A stretch of DNA of 64,000 bases from CAYYKK01 sp046351395 (lineage in GTDB: Bacteria; Myxococcota_A; Polyangia; Polyangiales; Polyangiaceae), in the NCBI GenBank assembly GCA_046351395.1, contig JAXLYP010000006.1, forward strand, positions 1-64,000, in the 5' to 3' direction. This document shows positions 60,223 through 64,000 of this stretch, one piece after another. The notes beneath the pieces were generated by a model. The model was given only the letters and a program-made list of their open reading frames with translations. It was not told the DNA's origin and made no database searches. Position 1 is the first letter of the stretch. Each line of letters opens with the position of its first letter. The position numbers were made by a program, and so were the translations under genes.

Positions 60223-62631
60223 ATGCGAATGGTCCGAAGCGCTTCCTCTCTGGTCTTTTGTAGTTGGTTCTTGGGATTTTCTGCGCTCGTCGCGGGGTGC
60301 GACGACGCAACGGACACGTCCGGGACAGGCGGTGGGGGCGGGGACGGGCCGGGCTCGTCGACCAGCTCGAGCGGGACGGGCAGCGCGCCCGACACGACGC
60401 CTCCGGTGACGTCGTTTGGCGCCGCGCCCGGGGCGACGCAATCGGCGGCGAGGCCGAGCGCGTTCAGCCTGACGTGCAGCGAAGCGGATTGTACGTGGGA
60501 GTGCAGCCTCGACGGCGCTCCTTTTGCCGCCTGCGACGGCGCACCATCGTTCGACGGACTCCTCTTGGGGGATCACACGCTCGCGGTGAGGGCCACGGAT
60601 CCGGCGGGCAACGTCGAGGTCTCGCCGAAACAGCACGCCTGGAAGGTCGTCTACGGCTGGCGCGACGTCGCGGCGGACTTCGAGGCGGCCTGCGCGGTGA
60701 GCTGGGATCACCAACTGTACTGTTGGGGATACGACGGCTCCGAGCAGCTCGGGGATGGCCCGCTCGGTCCGGGGTCGGCGTCGACCCCCACGCGCGTCGG
60801 CACGAGCGCCGATTGGGAGCGCGTCTTCAACACGTACGACGGGTTCTGCGCGTCCAACACGAAGAAGGACGTCTATTGCTGGGGCGACGCGGGTCAAGTG
60901 GGGGACGTCGACTACGGCCAATCTCCGTCGCCCACGCTTCGCTTCTCGGGCTTGGTCGACCTCGGCGCCAATTGGGACGCCGCGTGCGGGCTCGACGCGC
61001 AAGGCGTGGTCTCCTGCGTCGGGTGGGGGGCCAATGGCCTCCTCGGCGACGGCGATCTCAGCGATCACTACCAGAGCCAGCCGACGCCCGTCGGGACCGA
61101 CCACTACCGGTCGCTCGGCGTCGGGGAGTCGCACGTATGCGCCGTGCGAGACGACGGGCGACTCTTCTGCTGGGGCGAGCCCCCACTCGCCGCCGGCACC
61201 ACCGCGACCCCGACGCCCGTCGACGCTGCGACCGATTGGCAGAGCGTGTCCGCGGCCGACTCCCACACGTGCGCGATCAAGACGGACGGCTCGCTCTACT
61301 GCTGGGGCCGCGGCTATGCGGGCGAGCTCGGGCTCGGTGACGAGGACGACGAGCCTCTCCCCGTGCGCGTGGGGACAGACAACGATTGGGCTCGGGTCTA
61401 CGCCTCCGGCGGATCGACGTGCGCGACCAAGACCGACGGTACGCCCTACTGCTGGGGGAGCAACGCGAGCGGAGAGGTCGGCTCGACGACCGCCCCGCTC
61501 GATCGCGTCCTCACGCCGACGCTCGTCTCGAGCAGCGTCGGGTTCGCTCGTGTGAGCGGACCGAACGCGCTCCGCTGCGCCGAGACGGTGGACGGGTTCG
61601 CGCGGTGCTGGGGGGACAACTCCTCCGGAGCCCTCGGTCGGGGCGTGAGTGACGTCCAATCGACGATGACGCTGATCGACGCCCAGTTCGACAAGATCTC
61701 CTCGAGCGACGGCGCGGGGGGATGCGGGCTCGCCGCCGGGAAGCTGTTCTGTTGGGGGTACGGCGCGAACGCGCAGCCGACGCGCGCCGCGCTCCCGAGC
61801 CCGACCCAGATCGGAGCCGCGACCGACTGGACCGCCATCTCGGTCTCTCGGGTCACGCCCGGCCACGCCTGCGGCATCCAGGGGGGAAAACTCTTCTGCT
61901 GGGGAGACAATGCTCAGGGGCAGCTCGGAGATGGATCGACGAGCGCGTCGTCCCCTCCGAAGGAGGTGCAAGTCGTCGGCGTCCCCGGGTGGACGGTCGT
62001 CACGACCGGCGCGTACGAGACGTGCGCGATCACCACGGAGAGCGATCTCTACTGTTGGGGGAACAACGGCTACGGTCAGCTCGGCATCGGCAACACGACG
62101 AACCAGCCCACGCCGCAGAAGGTCCCCGGCACCGGATGGGATCACGTCGCGCTCGGGTTCTACCGCGCGTCCGCCCACAAGAGCGACGGCACGATCTGGA
62201 AGTGGGGCGTGAACGACTCGACGACGCCCTCGCAGCTTCCGGGGAACGACTGGACGAAAATCGGACCGACGGGCTACGCGGAGTGCGCGATCAAGACGAA
62301 CGGGACGCTGCACTGCACCCAGCAGGGCATCCCGGGCATCCATCCCGTCGGGAGCGCGACCAACTGGGTGGACTTCCTCGCCGTCCTCTCGCCCTATTGC
62401 GCGCTCGACTCGGACGGCGCGCTGAGCTGCTTCGTCCCGGCGACGCAGACGACGTTCAACACGAGCCCGAGCATCCTGAGTGGGACGGGGTGGCTGAGCC
62501 TCTCGGGTGGGGACACTTCGCTCGCGGGGCTCAAGGCCGGGCACGAGCGATACGCTCGCGGGAATCGCCGGCTCGGCTCGTTCGGGGACGGATTCGACGA
62601 GCGCCTCCCGACCGACGTCCAGGTGCCCTGA
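60223..62631 (+). CDS. large RCC1-repeat lipoprotein
   Basis: 802 residues. The lipobox (LGFSALVAGCDD, Cys about 26) is followed by a Gly/Ser linker. Residues about 60-145 form an Ig-like domain (TTPPVTSFGAAPG..FSLTCSEADCTWECSLDGAPFAAC..TLAVRATDPAGNVE). From about residue 150 at least nine 'LYCWGxxGxGxLG'-type RCC1 blades follow (QLYCWGYDGSEQLGDG, LYCWGRGYAGELGLG, LYCWGNNGYGQLGIG). It is a larger relative of the RCC1 lipoprotein at 40498 and probably a surface recognition protein. It stands alone, with no kinase coupled to it. Confidence 0.87.
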   Translation: MRMVRSASSLVFCSWFLGFSALVAGCDDATDTSGTGGGGGDGPGSSTSSSGTGSAPDTTPPVTSFGAAPGATQSAARPSAFSLTCSEADCTWECSLDGAPFAACDGAPSFDGLLLGDHTLAVRATDPAGNVEVSPKQHAWKVVYGWRDVAADFEAACAVSWDHQLYCWGYDGSEQLGDGPLGPGSASTPTRVGTSADWERVFNTYDGFCASNTKKDVYCWGDAGQVGDVDYGQSPSPTLRFSGLVDLGANWDAACGLDAQGVVSCVGWGANGLLGDGDLSDHYQSQPTPVGTDHYRSLGVGESHVCAVRDDGRLFCWGEPPLAAGTTATPTPVDAATDWQSVSAADSHTCAIKTDGSLYCWGRGYAGELGLGDEDDEPLPVRVGTDNDWARVYASGGSTCATKTDGTPYCWGSNASGEVGSTTAPLDRVLTPTLVSSSVGFARVSGPNALRCAETVDGFARCWGDNSSGALGRGVSDVQSTMTLIDAQFDKISSSDGAGGCGLAAGKLFCWGYGANAQPTRAALPSPTQIGAATDWTAISVSRVTPGHACGIQGGKLFCWGDNAQGQLGDGSTSASSPPKEVQVVGVPGWTVVTTGAYETCAITTESDLYCWGNNGYGQLGIGNTTNQPTPQKVPGTGWDHVALGFYRASAHKSDGTIWKWGVNDSTTPSQLPGNDWTKIGPTGYAECAIKTNGTLHCTQQGIPGIHPVGSATNWVDFLAVLSPYCALDSDGALSCFVPATQTTFNTSPSILSGTGWLSLSGGDTSLAGLKAGHERYARGNRRLGSFGDGFDERLPTDVQVP

Positions 62632-62847
62632 CGAGGTCTCGGTACGAACGTACCCATCATGACAGGGGTGCGCTCCGAGCGGTCAGGGATCGATCGTGAT
62701 TCGAAGCGTGGCGTGCCCCGGCTCCGCGTCGTCCAATCGGGCGACGCGCGCAGCTCGGAGAGCTCCGTGCGTTGCTCAGGCCCCGTGCACGAGCCGGGCG
62801 CGCGCTGTCCCAAGAGGCGAGCGTCTCGCGGGTCTATCTGCGCCATC

Positions 62848-63414
62848 ATGCTCGGCCCACGCACCCCGCGGCGAGATCCACACGCCCACTTCGTCACCGC
62901 TCCGGGCGCGCCGGCGAGTCCGCGTTCCCTCCCTCGATCCTCGGGGCGGCGACCCCGATCGACGTGGGTGTCTTTGCCGCTGGTCGCGCTCGTGGACGTG
63001 CTCGTCACGCTCAACTGCGCGCTGCTCCCGGAGTTCAGGCCAGACACCGGTTGACCCGGGCTGCGCGTGCGGGTCCCGCGCGCGATGAACGGCGTCGACG
63101 TCGTCGAGGCACCCGTGGTCGTGGTGTCACGGCATCGCGTCACCGTGAACGGGGCGGGCGCGGGCGACGTGTCGGCGCTCGTCGCCGCCGATCGACCGAA
63201 GGACATCCCAGAGCTCACCGCGGCGCTCGCGAGTCGCCGCGCCCTAGCGCTCGCAAACTATCCGGCCGTTCCGCCGTCGCCCGAGTGGCTGCTCTCGTTG
63301 CCCGTGGAGATGCCTGCCGTCGTCCTGAAGAGCGTGATCGCGAGCGCGGCGCGCGCCGGCTTCACGCGCGTCGGGATCCTCGTTGGACACGAAGAGGCGA
63401 CGTTCTCGCTGTGA
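62848..63414 (+). pseudogene. decayed or frameshifted ExbD/TolR-like gene
   Basis: An upstream frame contains SLPLVALVDVLVTLNCALLPEF, like the single membrane helix start of ExbD/TolR proteins, and stops at 63054. A second frame at 63067-63414 (VVEAPVVVVSRHRVTVNG..DIPELTAALASRRALALANYPAVPPSPEW..MPAVVLKSVIASAARAGFTRVGILV) matches the periplasmic part of small ExbD-like proteins of Polyangia. The pieces are collinear and one indel would join them. ExbB or TonB partners are not in the window. Sequence at 62632-62847 and 63415-63593 shows nothing I can support. Confidence 0.4.
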
Positions 63415-63593
63415 TTCGCGAACGCCGGCCGAGGCGCGTCACGCGTTGCTGGCCTCCGCCCCGCGGTTCGCTCGCGTCCGGGGCACGCGCGCCTTGAGGC
63501 TCGCGCGATGCCACCCGCGCTTTTCGCCGCCGTGAAATGCGCGCCGTCGATCGTGCGGAGCCGTCCCTCGAACGCGCCGATGCTCTTGGCGTT

Positions 63594-63638
63594 TTGGCGG
63601 TTGATCCTCTGGATGGGTCAGGATCGCGCGCGCTGACC
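63594..63638 (+). repeat. dispersed intergenic repeat, copy 2
   Basis: TTGGCGGTTGATCCTCTGGAT and the following ~24 bases match 521-563 (see there). This copy ends on the first base of the trpB2 stop codon region. Confidence 0.6.
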
Positions 63639-64000
63639 TAGAACGCGACCTTCGGCAGGTGCGTCATCGCCTCTTCGACCTTCTCCGTCGGGTACTCGAA
63701 GTCTTGCAGCTCGCCGCGGTGGTACGCGTCGTAGGCCATCATGTCGAAGTGTCCGTGACCGGAGAGCCCGAACACGATCACCTTCTTCTCACCGGCTTGC
63801 TTCGCGACGAGCGCCTCGTCGATCGCGACGCGCACGGCGTGCGCGCTCTCGGGCGCGGGGATGATCCCCTCCGCCTTGGAGAACTGCACGGCGGCGGCGA
63901 ACGTCTCGAGCTGCCTCACGGCGCGCGCCTCGATGTCCCCGTGGTCGACGAGCGCGCTCACGCTGGGCGACATGCCGTGGTAGCGGAGCCCGCCGGCGTG
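63638..64000 (-). CDS. trpB2: tryptophan synthase beta chain, TrpB2 type, C-terminal part
   Basis: The last 120 codons of a gene that continues beyond the right edge; the window enters at HAGGLRYHGMSPSVSALV. Conserved PLP-enzyme features are visible: AEGIIPAPESAHAVRVAIDEAL, VIVFGLSGHGHFDM (the glycine-rich phosphate region) and AYDAYHRGEL. The LRYHGMSP segment and the FDMMAYDAY ending fit the TrpB2 subgroup better than the classic TrpB. TrpB2 converts indole and serine to tryptophan, often without a TrpA partner. Confidence 0.85.
   Translation of the reverse strand, partial: HAGGLRYHGMSPSVSALVDHGDIEARAVRQLETFAAAVQFSKAEGIIPAPESAHAVRVAIDEALVAKQAGEKKVIVFGLSGHGHFDMMAYDAYHRGELQDFEYPTEKVEEAMTHLPKVAF

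Noticed and set aside
59842..62544. A 900-codon open frame on the minus strand
   Set aside because: It is the antisense shadow of the RCC1 lipoprotein; composition is Arg/Pro/Val-rich with no family motifs, as expected in high-GC DNA.
62394..63218. A 274-codon minus-strand open frame
   Set aside because: Overlaps the RCC1 3' end and has Ser/Thr/Arg low-complexity translation; the plus-strand ExbD-like pieces explain the region better.

Overview
The window is very GC-rich DNA with dense, mostly non-overlapping genes. Its character points to a myxobacterium of the Polyangia (Myxococcota). The signs are many secreted lipoproteins with Ser/Thr/Gly-rich linkers, RCC1-repeat lipoproteins, a MYXO-CTERM-like C-terminal tag, several Ser/Thr protein kinases, hybrid histidine kinases, and type VI secretion tip genes. 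No species can be named from sequence alone. No tRNA, rRNA or CRISPR array was found.

Layout. 0-7 kb: the end of an unknown protein, a small envelope protein, an ECF-type sigma factor with a frameshifted membrane partner, a divergent SGNH-hydrolase/MBOAT pair (probable O-acylation of a surface glycan), a lipoprotein and a ferritin-like protein. 7.1-14.6 kb: an accessory island. A broken surface-protein gene carries a ~185-bp inverted-repeat element, followed by a VgrG, a LysM/peptidoglycan-binding protein and a 663-residue candidate effector; after a CAP-domain lipoprotein there is a decayed 140-bp copy of part of the effector. 14.6-24 kb: lipoproteins, a small redox cluster under a LysR regulator with TGCAA operators, an SDR plus ERG24-type sterol reductase pair, a GH75 chitosanase and an esterase. 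23-29 kb: inorganic-carbon genes (alpha-carbonic anhydrase lipoprotein, then beta-carbonic anhydrase and SulP transporter) around a Ser/Thr kinase. 29-37 kb: a SpoU methyltransferase, a metzincin-like protease, a hybrid histidine kinase, a PDZ lipoprotein, asnS and a repeat-containing lipoprotein. 37.8-42 kb: an RCC1 lipoprotein translationally coupled to a PAS/histidine-kinase/double-receiver protein that is broken by frameshifts. 42-49.4 kb: a class-II amidotransferase-like protein lacking the N-terminal cysteine, a patatin, a gene with foreign-looking codon use, and two secreted proteins. 49.4-53 kb: a second miniature element, then a cyclic-nucleotide-binding protein and two convergent kinases each fused to a cyclic-nucleotide-binding domain. 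53.1-59.8 kb: a four-gene operon with stop/start overlaps: ferritin-like (VioB-type) protein, LodA/GoxA-like quinoprotein oxidase, radical SAM/SPASM enzyme, LodB/QhpG-like flavoprotein. 60-64 kb: a large RCC1 lipoprotein, a decayed ExbD/TolR-like gene and the C-terminus of a TrpB2-type tryptophan synthase beta chain.

The strongest candidate for an undescribed system is the 53.1-59.8 kb operon. It combines a LodA-type cysteine tryptophylquinone oxidase with a radical SAM/SPASM maturase, which is otherwise characteristic of the unrelated QHNDH amine dehydrogenases.

At least five genes switch reading frame one to three times while keeping family motifs. This suggests uncorrected indels in the assembly, so broken genes here should be treated cautiously.
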